DNA of 64,000 bases from positions 186,001-250,000 of the forward strand of contig JAJIYY010000007.1 of assembly GCA_022702485.1 (NCBI GenBank). Reading direction: 5' to 3'. The stretch comes from Simplicillium sp. C3G150-2 (taxonomy: Eukaryota > Ascomycota > Sordariomycetes > Hypocreales > Cordycipitaceae). Position numbers and translations under genes: made by a program. Within the stretch, counting starts at the first letter, position 1, and every line of letters starts with the position of its first letter. Below are positions 1-11,303 of this stretch, piece by piece. Under the pieces are notes generated by a model. It was not told the origin of the DNA. It ran no database searches and was given only the letters and a program-made list of their open reading frames with translations.

Positions 1-738
1 ACGGCTTCAACAAGCTCCCCCGCACATCTCCCAATCGCAGCGCCACCGTTGGCGGTCCCCTCCCCATCAACAAGCTCGGCGACATCGTCCGCATCGAAGC
101 CGCCATGGCCGGCTGGAGTGAGGTCATGCCCCTCATCCTCTGCAGCCACGACGAGAACTTTGCCTGGCTCAACCGCAAGGACGACGGCAAGACGGTCGTC
201 CGCCTCGCCAACCCCAAGACGCTAGAGTACCAAGTCGTCCGCTCCTCTCTTCTCCCTGGTCTTCTCAAGACCATCCGCGAGAACAAGGGCCACAGCGTTC
301 CCATGAAGGTCTTCGAGGTCGCCGACGTCGTCTTTAAGGACGAGTCTGCTGAGCGCAAGGCCCGCAACGAGCGCCACTTCGCCGCCGCCTTCTGCGGCAA
401 GAACAGCGGTTTCGAAATCGTCCACGGCCTTCTCGACCGTGTGCTGTCCATGCTCCGCACTGCCTTCATTGACGGCGACGACGCCAAGAAGCCCGACGGC
501 TACTGGATCCAGGAGCTCAACGAGGAGACTTTCTTCCACGGCCACGCTGCCTCTGTACACCTGCGTCTTGGCGGCAAGGAAGCCCGCATTGGCGAGTTTG
601 GTATCCTCCACCCTACCGTCTTGGAAAAGTTTGATATCAGGTATGTTTCCCGTCTCAGTTCACCTCCAAGTATCCCATGCTAATGTTCTCAGATACCCGG
701 TCAGCACGTTGGAGATCAACCTCGAAGCTTTCTTATAA
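1..738 (+). CDS. FRS1: Phenylalanyl-tRNA synthetase beta subunit, cytosolic (3' part)
   Basis: C-terminal part of the beta chain of the cytosolic alpha2-beta2 phenylalanyl-tRNA synthetase, which charges tRNA-Phe. The frame is open from base 3 and runs off the left edge, so the start and the N-terminal domains lie outside. Family-typical stretches are visible: PLPINKLGDIVR, the VVRSSLLPGLLKTIREN segment, FEVADVVFKD, FEIVHGLLDRVL, and the end STLEINLEAFL. One 52-nt intron (641-692, GT..AG, branch TGCTAATG) interrupts an Arg codon close to the 3' end; after splicing the last exon gives RYPVSTLEINLEAFL and a TAA at 736-738. The C-terminus matches what I know of eukaryotic beta chains, so the gene looks intact within the window. 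It converges on the phosphatase gene at 1355-3728. Confidence 0.93.
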
Positions 739-1354
739 TCCCCCAACCTAAATGTTAAAATGACGAAAAATAATCAAGTGACGGAAGTAGAAAAGACATG
801 AATATTATGAAATAGATTCTTTCAAAATCACCAACTACAACATAAACATGCACACACTCTCACCCTCAGTCACACATGTCACTCGTCTCCATAATTGACT
901 GATATCGCTCATCTCGCTCTATTACGCTATCATAATCCTTCAAATCTATTAACGTCAAGTGCAAATACCCGACTCCCAACCATGAACCAAAAAGAAACCC
1001 ACCCTTCACTCAAGACGATACTTGCCGCAGATGCAAATCCAGATCCGATCTCGCGCGCAATCTCTGCCTCGTCTCCCTCAACTCACGAGACAGACAAGAC
1101 GACATGCGACGAGCAGCCCGCGGCCGGCGCTGCGCATCATCAAAAGAAGCACCAGCGATTTCTGGCTCGAGCATCCTCACGAGTTCCCAGTCGGTACTTA
1201 GGTCCTCTACGTCAACAAGGCCGTCCAGCTGGAGAAAGTCTGACGATAGCGATGACTGGTTCTGGTTGTGGCGTTTGCGTGTATAATGTTTGGTATTTTC
1301 TGTCTCAATGATGGAATATGGTGGGTAGTATTCGTTATCCCAAAACATGACCTC
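739..1354. other. Convergent intergenic region (two 3' UTRs)
   Basis: Lies between the stop codons of the synthetase gene and the minus-strand phosphatase gene. Only short overlapping open frames on both strands; no RNA gene or repeat recognised. Confidence 0.6.
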
Positions 1355-3728
1355 CTATGTCATCTCCTGCATTTCCTGGTCGGGTCGTCTTGTTTGCGCT
1401 GTAGCATTGGCGTTGGTAGCTCCCTCACCTCCAACGCCCAGATTGCTGAGCATCCCTTTGCCAATGTTCAAGCCCGCAATGCCGTCTCGGATGGCTGTGA
1501 ATGCGCGCATGCCATCGGCTGAGGCACTTCGTTGTAATGATGCGTGGGCATCTCCTGGTGTCAGCGTCTCATGGGCTGTTTCTATGCCAGTGAGGACGGA
1601 CTGGCTGTTTTGTAAACTGGGAGGCTTGGGGCTAGACTCTGCTGGGTCTGTTTGAACAACGCTTGGATAATTGAAGTTGGACACCGCAGCTTGACGTTCT
1701 GACTCGGCAGCCGCGGCAGCGTGCAAGGCGCTGTTCATTTCGTCGTCGGTTCTTCCAAAGAGTTGGTACCACCAACGAATGTCCTTAAGCCGTGGCAGCA
1801 ATATTCTCTCTTTGCCCTTGACCATGTCGTCAACGGTGGGGTCGAAGTCAGGATTCGTGAATTCTTGCTTTCTGCAAAGGAAGTAGTCCCATACTGATGA
1901 TGTTCTCTCCATGACCTTGGCATCATGCCGTTGCTTCTCAGAGTTGTATAAAAATGTACCATACTGGCACGAGTACAAGTGGTAGAGTAGACGTCTCAAG
2001 AAGCGCTCATTATATTCGAATCGGTCCTTGTTCTGCTGGACCAGTTGGAATGTGCAGTCCAAGAACTGGTGGAAGACCGGGCTGACCATTTTGGGGGTTG
2101 TCGCTTCCTCATCCACAGTCTTTCCAGATGCTGTCTCACTAATTGTTGCCAAATCTGCATCGTCTTTATTTTGGTTGAAGAAGCGCTTTGCGCCGCTGAT
2201 GACGTTTTGGAAGGCATCGTTTCGTCCGTCATTCTCCCCCGGTTGAACCTTCTGTCCAGCAAAAGCGTCTCGTTGCGTGACGAACCAGTCCTCGTGGTTC
2301 AGATGGCCAGATCGTAACCTAAACATGTGGCCAAAAGCGAGCCAGTCCTTTTCAACCAACACAATGAATCCTTCGAGAGTTCGATAATACGGGTCCAACA
2401 TGATTTGAGCCAACGCACTCAACTGACTGGTGCGGTCCCAGCCATCTGAGCAGTGAATGAGCACATGTGAATGGTTGATGCCTACTTGGCGAGCAATAAT
2501 TGCTGAACCGTCCAGAACATCGTGAATATGTCTCAACCACCCACTTTGATGAAGAAGCTCTTTGTTCGGCGGCAACGGTGAGATGTCGGCGTCCTTCAAG
2601 GCGTCGACCACCTTGTTGAGCGAACTTCGCATGACGTGGATGTTTTCGATACTAAGGAAAATCTTGCGCGCAAATTTGTACTTGTCCATATTCTCAGAGC
2701 CCATGCCTTGGACCTGATTTACCATGGCGTTGATTGTAGGTCGTGCATCCACGATGAGGTTGCTCTGTTGTGCTCCATAGATGAGCCTCTTTCCAGTCTT
2801 TTCGTCGAAAATAGCCGCCGATTTGGATATCAGATCGTCTTCAAATCGCTCTGTTTCTGAAAGCTCCGGCTCTGGTTGAGATCCTCCATTTGAAACATCC
2901 AACTGACTCGACATTGGTGTGTGCGCTTCTGAACCGGCAGGCATAGAGGCTGAGAAGGACGCCGCAACCAGCTTCTCATCTTGAACATTCGTCTTCCGCG
3001 TGATTCCAGCAAGCGGCTGTGAGCTTCTCGTAATGGTACAGTTGTTGACGGGATGGATATATGACAAGGCAGGCACTCTGTTTCTCGACCGAAATTCTCT
3101 CGCATACTTCAAGACATTATCCGAAATCTTGGACGGTACGACCAAAAACGCTGGGTATGTGTCGCAAAAGGTGTAGTCCTTGTTGATGGTAGTGACTCTC
3201 CACCCCTTGTCTGGCAACTTCTCGCTGATTCCCTGTCGTCGGAACTCAGCCTTGGGGTCATAGAACTGCCACCCATTACACTCCTTCTCATTCTTCAAAG
3301 GTTTGTGACTGAACGCAAACAGCTTCTCAACCGTGCCCAGCTTAGCCGTCCTCTGCTTTATAAACTCGAATGCCTCCTTTGCAGAATCAGAATCGCCAAA
3401 ATTGAAAGTCACATAGGTGAAATCGCGGCAACGGATTCTCAGTGACGGTGCTTGTCGGGAAGACGGCGGGGTCGGTCGGTACGCGCAGTGCGACAGCATG
3501 GGGTACGTGAGCCATCGCTCTCGAGACTTTGGTGGTGTTTTCGGGTCGCTTCCCGCTGGGGGCTCTACAGGCGCACAGAAAACCATGTGGAAGTCGGTAA
3601 GGCGGAGGATGCCGTTTGTTGTCTGTCCGCCAAAGATGCCTTGGACATTTTCGATGACCTGCAGGGATTAGCGGGGGGACCTGGCCTTGCAGCGAACAAC
3701 TGAATCAAAATACCTTGCGTGCTTCCAT
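1355..3728 (-). CDS. YMR1: Myotubularin-type phosphoinositide 3-phosphatase
   Basis: Model: exon 1 3728-3714, intron 3713-3659 (55 nt), exon 2 3658-1355; 772 residues. The five-residue first exon (MEARK) joins VIENVQGIFGGQ, which restores the beginning of a PH-GRAM domain; reading through exon 1 without splicing meets a stop at once. Order: PH-GRAM (about 1-130), then the myotubularin phosphatase domain with the catalytic loop HCSDGWDRT at about residue 405 (Cys and Arg of the CX5R motif present, so predicted active), followed by the family block EKDWLAFGHMF. The last 150 residues or so are low complexity with no FYVE zinc finger seen. Known role of the family: removal of the 3-phosphate from PI3P and PI(3,5)P2 on endosomal and vacuolar membranes. 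Divergent from RPS3. Confidence 0.9.
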
Positions 3729-4410
3729 TTTGTAATCAGTCTAATTCAAAAGCGAATGTATCGTAAATATCTTGAATCCTCCACGGCTATGACGGAAGCT
3801 CTGCTGGCGCTCAACAAGCCGCAGCCGGAAACGAAACAGAGCAAACAGAGCTCCCGAAGCAACCGCGATGGATCCTTGCAATGCCTCAGTGCATATCTAA
3901 CATTAAAATATATATGGCGCGCGCCAATCAGTTGATCTGAGAGTATCAGGGTCGTTGGAGGCGTGAATCAGGAGCAGTCGTAAGATGGCGTCGTGGGTTT
4001 GCAAATGATGTCCGCAGTCAAACGCTCAACTGATCACAAGCCATCTTGAAGCTACGACGTTCAAGGTGGGGGAAGACGTCAGTCCACGGGCGGGTACGTA
4101 CCTGATCTGGACCCCACCGACGTCGGGAGGTCGCCCAAAGGATTATCCGCCTCAGCCATACTTGCGAGAGCACTTTTTGGGGCAGCACCAGCCACAATTG
4201 TGAGATCAGCCACACTGGCCAGAAATTAGGGCTCAACCCACAATCGAAAAATCCCAAATTGCGGGACACTCACCCTAACCGAATGGAATAGCGGGCAACT
4301 AAACCACCACTACAGAATTGTCGTCGGGTCCCTCTCTTCTCTCCTCTCCTCAGGTCGTCCTCGAGTTTTTTGATATCCCCATCAACCAACAACTCTCCCA
4401 CCAAGTCAAT
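3729..4410. promoter_or_regulatory. Divergent promoter region between the phosphatase gene and RPS3
   Basis: A 682-bp spacer separates the two start codons. The RPS3-proximal part (about 4320-4400) is strongly pyrimidine-rich (CCTCTCTTCTCTCCTCTCCTC), as often seen in the 5' leader of highly expressed fungal genes. No open frame on either strand looks coding. Confidence 0.6.
4226..4278. promoter_or_regulatory. Pair of telomere-repeat-like boxes upstream of RPS3
   Basis: TTAGGG at 4226-4231 and CCCTAA at 4273-4278, in opposite orientation, 133-185 bp before the RPS3 start. Boxes of this type are bound by Tbf1/Rap1-like factors in ribosomal-protein promoters of several fungi. The hexamers are short, so the regulatory reading is an inference. 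Confidence 0.35.
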
Positions 4411-5468
4411 ATGTCTCACCCCGGTGCTCAAATGTACGTTTTGTATCCTCGCTTCGCTCGACGTCGCTTTGGGTCCCTCGCTTCACAACAAACGGTAGTC
4501 TTGAAAAGACAATGAATCTCGACGCAATCCAACGGTGCACTTTCGAACGGCTCTCACACGCACGATATTCACACCACGACGGATTGAATTGAATTGCTGA
4601 AATACCTGTCGAAATGCTGCACCTGGAAACGTCGCTGATTCAATTGTTTTTGAGAGCCAACCCACGAAGCGCAACACGAGTACACTAGAAGAAATGCTAA
4701 CATATGGACAGCTCCAAGAGGAGAAAGTTCGTCGCTGACGGTGTTTTCTACGCCGAGCTGAACGAGTTCTTCCAACGCGAACTTGCTGAGGAGGGTTACT
4801 CTGGCGTCGAAGTCCGCGTCACCCCCACTGTCACCGACATCATCATCCGCGCGACCCAGACCCAAGAAGTTTTGGGCGAGCAGGGACGCCGCATCCGCGA
4901 GCTCACCTCTTTGATCCAGAAGCGCTTCAAGTTCCCCGAGAACTCCGTCTCCCTGTACGCCGCCAAGGTCCAGAACCGTGGTCTGTCCGCCGTCGCCCAG
5001 TGCGAGTCCCTGCGCTACAAGCTGCTCAACGGTCTCGCCGTCCGCCGTGCCTGCTACGGTGTCCTCCGTTTCATCATGGAGTCCGAGGCCAAGGGTTGCG
5101 AGGTCGTCGTCTCTGGCAAGCTCCGCGCTGCCCGTGCCAAGTCCATGAAGTTCTCTGACGGCTTCATGATCCACTCCGGCCAGCCTCGCAAGGACTTCAT
5201 CGACACCGCCACTCGCCACGTTCTCCTCCGCCAGGGTGTCCTGGGTATCAAGGTCAAGATCATGCGCGGCTCCGACCCCGAGGGCAAGTCCGGTCCCCAG
5301 AAGACCCTCCCCGACGCCGTCACCATCATCGACCCCAAGGAGGAGCAGCCCGTCCTCCAGCCCATGTCTCAGGACTACGGTGCCAAGGCCGCTCAGGCTC
5401 AGGCTGCCAGCCAGGATGCACGTGTCGCCGAGGAGGCCGAGGCCGCTGCTCCTGCTGCTGCTCAATAA
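4411..5468 (+). CDS. RPS3: 40S ribosomal protein S3 (uS3)
   Basis: Model: exon 1 4411-4433, intron 4434-4711 (278 nt, donor GTACGT, branch GCTAAC, acceptor ACAG), exon 2 4712-5468; 259 residues. The eight-codon first exon gives MSHPGAQI, and the junction codon AT|C leads into SKRRKFVADG, the invariant start of fungal uS3; the in-frame ATG at 4704 lies inside the intron and is not the start. Contains the KH domain (about residues 20-90, with the GxxG-type segment GEQGRRIREL) and the C-terminal S3 domain (SGKLRAARAKSMKF, VLGIKVKIMRG), then an Ala/Glu-rich tail. Part of the 40S mRNA entry site; the family is also linked to DNA repair and ribosome quality control. Strong C-ending codon bias fits high expression. 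Confidence 0.96.
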
Positions 5469-6232
5469 ATTGGTGCGCTGCTTTCCGGGTGACGCGGGAA
5501 TTAGCTGGAACTGGAAAAAAGAGGAAGAACGAAGATTTGGTTTTGATAATGGCGTCAATTTTCTTCTTCAACTTTGTTATGAAACACATGAAAAAATCTA
5601 AAAGGGCATGGAAAGCTTTCCTCTAGCTTTGTGTAATGGTTAGACATGAAATGGACCATATGACTTGACTTCTGTCTCATTGTGACATGACTATCAAATG
5701 CTCTGTTAAGTGACTTCAACGTAATCACAGCGACAATTGAACCATCCGTATTCATCACTGCGAATGTGAAGAAACAGGACGGCTACTACAACTTCATCTG
5801 CCATTGTTCTACTTGACATCAGACGACAGCACGCTCTGTTTCAACCTGTCCCAATACTTCTGCAGTCACGATAAAGGCATTCACTCATGGACTTGTAACA
5901 TAAATCAGAATCATCTGTATTCATACACCCAATAAAACGCCTAAAAACACCCATTCTTTCTGTTCATGCCAATCGCAGCATCAATCAAACCCAGCATGTA
6001 AATGACTTCCGATGTGATCTTTTCTCCCCAACAACCCATATCCCCCAATTCCAAGAGCAAGATTTTATACAAAGCACATATTTCTGCTACCTCTTTTTCA
6101 AGTGTCGAGGCTCGCTGCTACATATGAAAAAAAGGGAATAAAGAAAATAATGACCATTTCGTTTCCTCTTTCATCATAGCTCGTATATAAAAAAAAACAA
6201 GACTAACATTTGCAATGAATCAATCAGACGCC
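5469..6232. other. Convergent intergenic region
   Basis: AT-richer spacer between the RPS3 stop and the stop of the minus-strand transporter gene, presumably both 3' UTRs. No coding frame or structured RNA recognised. Confidence 0.55.
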
Positions 6233-7808
6233 TCATCGCTGCGTTCTTGATTGTAATTCAATATTATCTTGTTCTTTCTTGTTGCCATTGGTAGGACGGC
6301 CGTTGGCTTGGTGGATTTCGTCATCGCTATCTTCGGCCAAATCTGTCAGACCAAAGCCCGCGGCCTCTTCTTCGTCGTAGGCGCGGATGAGGCCATCACG
6401 GTCTCCGTGGAGACTGCTGAGGCTGTGTCGGGAGGCCGGGTCGCCGCTTCGGCGGGCCTGCATGCTGCGGCGGGTTTGGAAGCTGGAAACCATGTCGGTG
6501 GGTGTGGCATCGTAGCCGTCGCGACCACCTGCGAGTTTGGTGCCGTTGGGGTCGCCGCGTGACAGATTCAGCAAGTAAACTCCAGTAAAGGTAACGAGGA
6601 ATCCGCAAAGCAGAGAAAGGGTGTTGATGGGATCGGTGGTATTGAAGCCGCTGAAAAGAATAAAGGATGCGCAAAGAGTCGCAGTGGTAAAGGTGACATA
6701 GTAGAGGGGATTGACACTGACAAGTTAGCGGGGTCTCTTACTCAATTTTTTTGGCCAGTCACTTACATGTTGCTAGGAAAGCAGGCGAGGGCCTTGTTGA
6801 AATAGTTCATCTGCGTCAAGATGCATACGGCTGTGAGGATCATAAAGACATAAGTAGAGGGGTGAGAAAATTGGTTGTTGCCGGCAAATGTGAGCTTCAA
6901 GGCAATACCGAAAGCCTTTACAGACATGACGGAGATAGAGCCGACGGTGGAGCAGATGGACAAGTAAATGAGGGCGTTCTTCTTTCCGTGGACTGGTGCG
7001 ATCTTGTAAATCATGAAAACGGCGAAGGAGACGACCGCTATGGCGTAGAGCAGGAATCCTGCAACGAGTTAGAACGACGATCACACCACCAGTCAGTCTC
7101 AGTGGTTCTTACCTGGATTCAGCGCATAGTGCAAGATCTGATCGACCGTCTCAATCTCTTCATCTGGCGGAGCATGCAGCACAATGACGACTGCTCCAAT
7201 CAAGCAAATGGCGCTTCCAAGCTTGCCCAGTACACCGAGCTCCTCGTCGAGGAAGTATGATCCGAGTACGGCACCGATGAGTACACTGAGGGCTCCAAGA
7301 GGGGTTACGAGAATGGCGGGCGCAAAGGCATATGCTGCGAAGTTGCAAACTTCACCTACACCGACTGCAGACATGGTTAGCGGGTGCTGACTCGGATATT
7401 CTAAGCGAGCAGGAAAATCGTACGAGTTGCAATTCCGGCCCACCACAACGGGTTGCGCATGTAAACGAATCCATCGCCTTCGAAGCCGTGTTTTTGTTCG
7501 GACTGTATTAATCCCTGATGTAGCAAGTTAGTATTCTGGTTCATGGTTGACATAGTGGCCGGCTTGTAACGAATTAAGGGTGCGAGTTTGCTGAGGATCA
7601 ACGAACCTTCTTAGTAATGACAAAACTGGTGCCTATTGAGACTTAGCAGCTGTATCGTAGTTGAGGCATATCCATGTAGTTTTAACTTACCAATTGCCAT
7701 GGCCGATGACATGGCCAGGCCTAATCCAATATATCTAAGACGACAAGGTCAGCAACTGCAAGCCTCGGCAAGCTACCGTCGATGTGCCACGTACTTATCC
7801 TCAACCAT
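6233..7808 (-). CDS. NIPA-type magnesium transporter
   Basis: Seven exons on the minus strand: 7808-7795, 7734-7691, 7632-7607, 7514-7424, 7364-7113, 7058-6767, 6716-6233; 400 residues. All six introns (50-92 nt) have GT..AG ends and keep frame; exon 3 is only 26 nt. The protein begins MVEDKYIGLGLAMSSAMAIG and continues TSFVITKKGL, the N-terminal signature of the NIPA/DUF803 family in the drug/metabolite transporter superfamily. Further family blocks: PLWWAGIAT, NFAAYAFAPAILVTPLGAL, AVLGSYFLDEELG, VIVLHAPPDEE, and an AxNYFNKAL-like segment. About nine hydrophobic segments, then a polar cytosolic C-terminal tail of roughly 110 residues. Family role: Mg2+ uptake at plasma membrane or endosomes; the substrate here is inferred from family only. 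Confidence 0.9.
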
Positions 7809-9457
7809 GGCTGCTAGAGTCGCGCGCAAGGCGGTAGCAGCGTCGAAACAACTAAAAATATGCGGATGGCTTCAAAATGACGTCTCCAGCAACTGGAGAT
7901 GGCGACAAAACAATGCTGTGGTGGGATGCGCCGAAAGGAGAGTCGTCGAAGGCGGCGCAGTCGTTAGGGCCAATCGCAATGTGCTCGTGATTTTGGAACG
8001 AGCAAGGCTGAGCGTCACAGTTTGTGGAGTTGGGTAAATTGCGATGGAAGCAGGGAATACGAAGCAGCGTGGTGTATCTGGCGACGTATGCGTAGCTGGC
8101 GTGGAAAGGAATCGCAATGCAATGCCGTCGCGGTTTGGGGGACAGTGACGAAGAGAGTCGGTCGGGGCTTCACGAGCTTTCGTTCCAGACGTAAGGGCGC
8201 GCGAAGAGGACCAGAACCAACTGTTGCGAAGGATACAGGTTGGCGTGACAAGAAAGAAAAGGGTCGAAAATGAATGGAAAGTATCGAGGCAACAGCTGTC
8301 GTGGGATGTTGGACTTGTTGGTGGGATTGAGTCGGAAGGATTGGGTTGGCGATGAGATGGTGACAAAAGAGTGGGAGGACAGCTGGAAGTCTTTGGGGGG
8401 GGGAGGCTCTCGGTTAAGCACTGAACAGTGTGAGTGTAAAGGTGTACAAGCTCTGCGGGCAAAAAGTGGTGGCGAGCCAAGTATATTTTAGTGGTCGTGG
8501 GTCCCTGGGGAGCGGAGAGCGTTGCGTGTCGCGGGTCACAAGCTCTGGACGGCAGAGACAGCAGAGACAGTACCTAATACCTAGGTAGAGAGTCCCTAAA
8601 CCCAGAGCTTAGCGGGTAAAGCCACTGGAAACAAGAGGCCCGCTCCACCCCAAAGCCACTGAAGCTCCCTAATGACCCCTGCCCCTTATTTTGATTTTTT
8701 CAGTTTTTGCCAATCACCCAATGTCATTCCAGACGAGCTGCCAAGTGCAGAAAAAATGATGCCGCCCTAATTTTGGTGTCATAAAATCGTCACTGGCTTC
8801 TACAAGGCCACTATAATTTTTTTCAACCTCGATTTATTTTTTCTGGCGTCGAACACTCTGCCCAACTCTGGTCAGTCACAACAAGAGTTAGGGGTACAGC
8901 AAGGTTAGAAGGCGATCCACCCAGTTTCAACCACCAACGCTGCGCCTCTCTGAAACAACAAGTCCAAGATACCTCTCTCACCACATTATTTCCCACTTAT
9001 CACAAGTATCCAGTACCTCCTGCATCCCATCGATCTCAATATACCGACACTCAACCACTGGAAATGTGTGTAGTCACCAGACGCCATCAAGATTGTCCCT
9101 GTCCATCCCTTTTACCCGTCAGATTTCCGCAAACCTAACAAAAAAGCAACTCGAAAATAAATCTCACGTAAAGTCCAATCAAACTTGCCAGGTCAAAGAC
9201 ACAAAGCAATGCACCTCACGCGACATGCCTGACCCTGGCCGCCCTGGAAAACCGTAGCGTGCTCCAGCGAGCCAACGTCTCAGATCGCAACGCCAGACAT
9301 TTCTGTCAGAAGACAATTGAACCCCTTGCTTTTCTTTTTCATCTGTCGTCAACCCGTCCATCATTCCATTCCCATTCCCTTGCCTTCTCGTCCGTCCACT
9401 CAAGACCCGGCGACTTTCTTCACTCCCCATCCCATCCCTTGTTTCCTGTCCAGTGAA
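7809..9457. other. Gene-poor region upstream of the transporter
   Basis: Holds the transporter promoter (right after 7808) and a long stretch without convincing coding frames. About 8950-9450 is C/T-rich and resembles a fungal 5' leader for the small open frame at 9458. No tRNA or repeat recognised. Confidence 0.5.
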
Positions 9458-9625
9458 ATGAAACCTTTATCGAATATCCCAGCGCCCATCGTCTCAACCC
9501 TGTCGACACCATCGCCACTAGATCAAACACATCGGGTCAAAACGCAATTCGGTGCCGAGAGTGATATCAGCGGTATTAAGTTTGATTATAGGGAAGAGCT
9601 AAAAATAACTTTGCACCTCCATTAG
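9458..9625 (+). pseudogene. Short open frame after a promoter-like leader; possible truncated gene start
   Basis: ATG at 9458 opens a 55-codon frame ending at TAG 9625, starting MKPLSNIPAPIVSTLSTPSP and continuing with a mixed, protein-like composition (QTHRVKTQFGAESDISGIKF). It is preceded by about 150 bp of pyrimidine-rich sequence typical of a fungal gene leader, but what follows is AT-rich and non-coding. Either a small protein gene or the remaining first exon of a gene truncated on its 3' side. Family not recognised. Confidence 0.3.
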
Positions 9626-10881
9626 CGACAACAATGTGCACATTGAATTCTGTCTGGTCAAGCAGAGCCAAATAGCAACCACAGTTAACTCTAACACAAG
9701 ATGTAGCTGCGCCCTCCAGAACCTCACACTGTAACAAAATTTTACCAAAATTTAAAATGCGCTCCCATGTACACATCGTGATTTCCTATAATTGGCTGGT
9801 ATTTCTGATCTTCGCCAGGAGAGTTGTTCGCGCTCGCCAGGTGGCCCCCCCATTGCCCTGCCAGGCTTACCCTGCACCAGCACTTTCAAAACGGCATTTG
9901 ACCAAACGCGTGACCAGACACATTAACCAATAGTAAAATAAATTCTATAATACAAATTTATCGCTAAATGTTATAAAACTCAACTGTAATTATGATTTCT
10001 ACAGTAGTCCTGACACTTTACCGCTTATCTTGTTTCCTGCGCAGTCACCCTGCATAACTTTCGTACTATTGGATCCTCGTCGTTTCTTTCACCTTGACCT
10101 GGAACTGTCTGCACTCTGTATATCCGTCTAAGAGACGAAGCTCAAAGAGTGAGAATACATGGAAATTCATGTAAAGAAGCTTAACTTCGAATATTGGCAA
10201 TACTTTCGTCGCTTCCTGACTTGCGAGGCACCTTCAATGCCACGCTCTGGTTGACACAGCACTTGTACATACTTGTTGAAGCGATCGAATATTCTTCTAG
10301 AAGAATTCATACTCTGAATAACTCAGCAGACTGGCACCGTACACTGAAGCATACAACACATTTTTAGATAATGATCTGGGCTGCATGCATCTTCCCGACA
10401 TTGAGGTGATGTCATTCAAGAGAAGCATCAATCAAAATAGCACCCATTGCTTGTTCACCCGCCTTTAAACTTCGCGAAACAATCAAGTTGCTCTCTACAT
10501 GTTACAAATCTTCCAATTGCGTACAATGTGATTTTTCCATTTTATTTAGGGCTTGTACTGCGGAAAGCACCGAGCACCAGGCGTTCCATATATTGTCTGA
10601 GGATAGTGTAGCGCCAGCATCGGGGCGTTGCCGAGATCTACCGATTAAGCTTCACCCGTAGTAAAATTGACAAGAATATTATATCCAGTGTATTAATGCG
10701 ACTCACGCCGTGTTGGCATAAGCGACCCTCGTCAGCCCTGTTGTCGAGTCTATCTCATACCTACACCACGTCCGTCACAACAATAATAACAAATCTGAAA
10801 CATTTGCATCTACATCATCTCACACTTTGACACTGCAATAATAACAATTGTCAGCGCATACCTCAATCTGTTCTCCTCAAT
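9626..10881. other. Intergenic region, nothing recognised
   Basis: AT-rich, with only short open frames on both strands. No tRNA-like arm, transposase fragment or clear tandem repeat seen. Confidence 0.5.
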
Positions 10882-11007
10882 ATGAGTGCGCAAGTAGAGC
10901 CAGCAACACCCGGCCTCACCGGTATCGACTTCAGCCACTGGAAGCCCAAATCTCCTTTGCAGCCTTACACCCCTACAGCAAGCAGCACAACAAGAGGAAG
11001 AGAGTAA
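10882..11007 (+). other. 41-codon open frame upstream of the ArAE-like gene
   Basis: ATG at 10882 gives MSAQVEPATPGLTGIDFSHW and ends at TAA 11005-11007. It lies 297 bp before the next gene start, so it could be an upstream open frame in that gene's leader, or a first exon with the donor GTAAGTA at 11004. No family recognised. Confidence 0.2.
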
Positions 11008-11303
11008 GTAATACGGATACTCCGTCGCTGTCAAAGACCCTTGTAGCGGGTCCAGCCCAAGCCATCTCGATCCGGCATAGCGGACGACCCCAAGGGCCCA
11101 AAGCAAGCTCACCCCCTTCGCAATTGGATGGAAAAACAAAGTCCTGAAAACTCCGACCGCTGCTCACTCGGCCACACTCCCGTAATCTCATCTACTTAAT
11201 CACTAGTACCCCAAAAACTCAATCTAGATTTTCCCTTTAATACAATTCCCTTCCTTCCTCCCTCAATTGAATGCACACCATCTAACCATCAGTGACATCC
11301 ATC

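Noticed and set aside
4434..4711. A box C/D snoRNA inside the long RPS3 intron
   Set aside because: CTGA words occur, but no good box C (RTGATGA) with terminal pairing was found; vertebrate RPS3 introns host U15, which alone is no evidence here.
4704..5468. RPS3 start at the ATG 4704
   Set aside because: This ATG lies in the intron before the acceptor at 4711; the spliced form gives the conserved uS3 N-terminus.
7872..8480. 202-codon minus-strand open frame upstream of the NIPA-like gene
   Set aside because: Low-complexity Ser/Thr/Pro/Leu composition, no family features, and it overlaps the expected promoter and leader.
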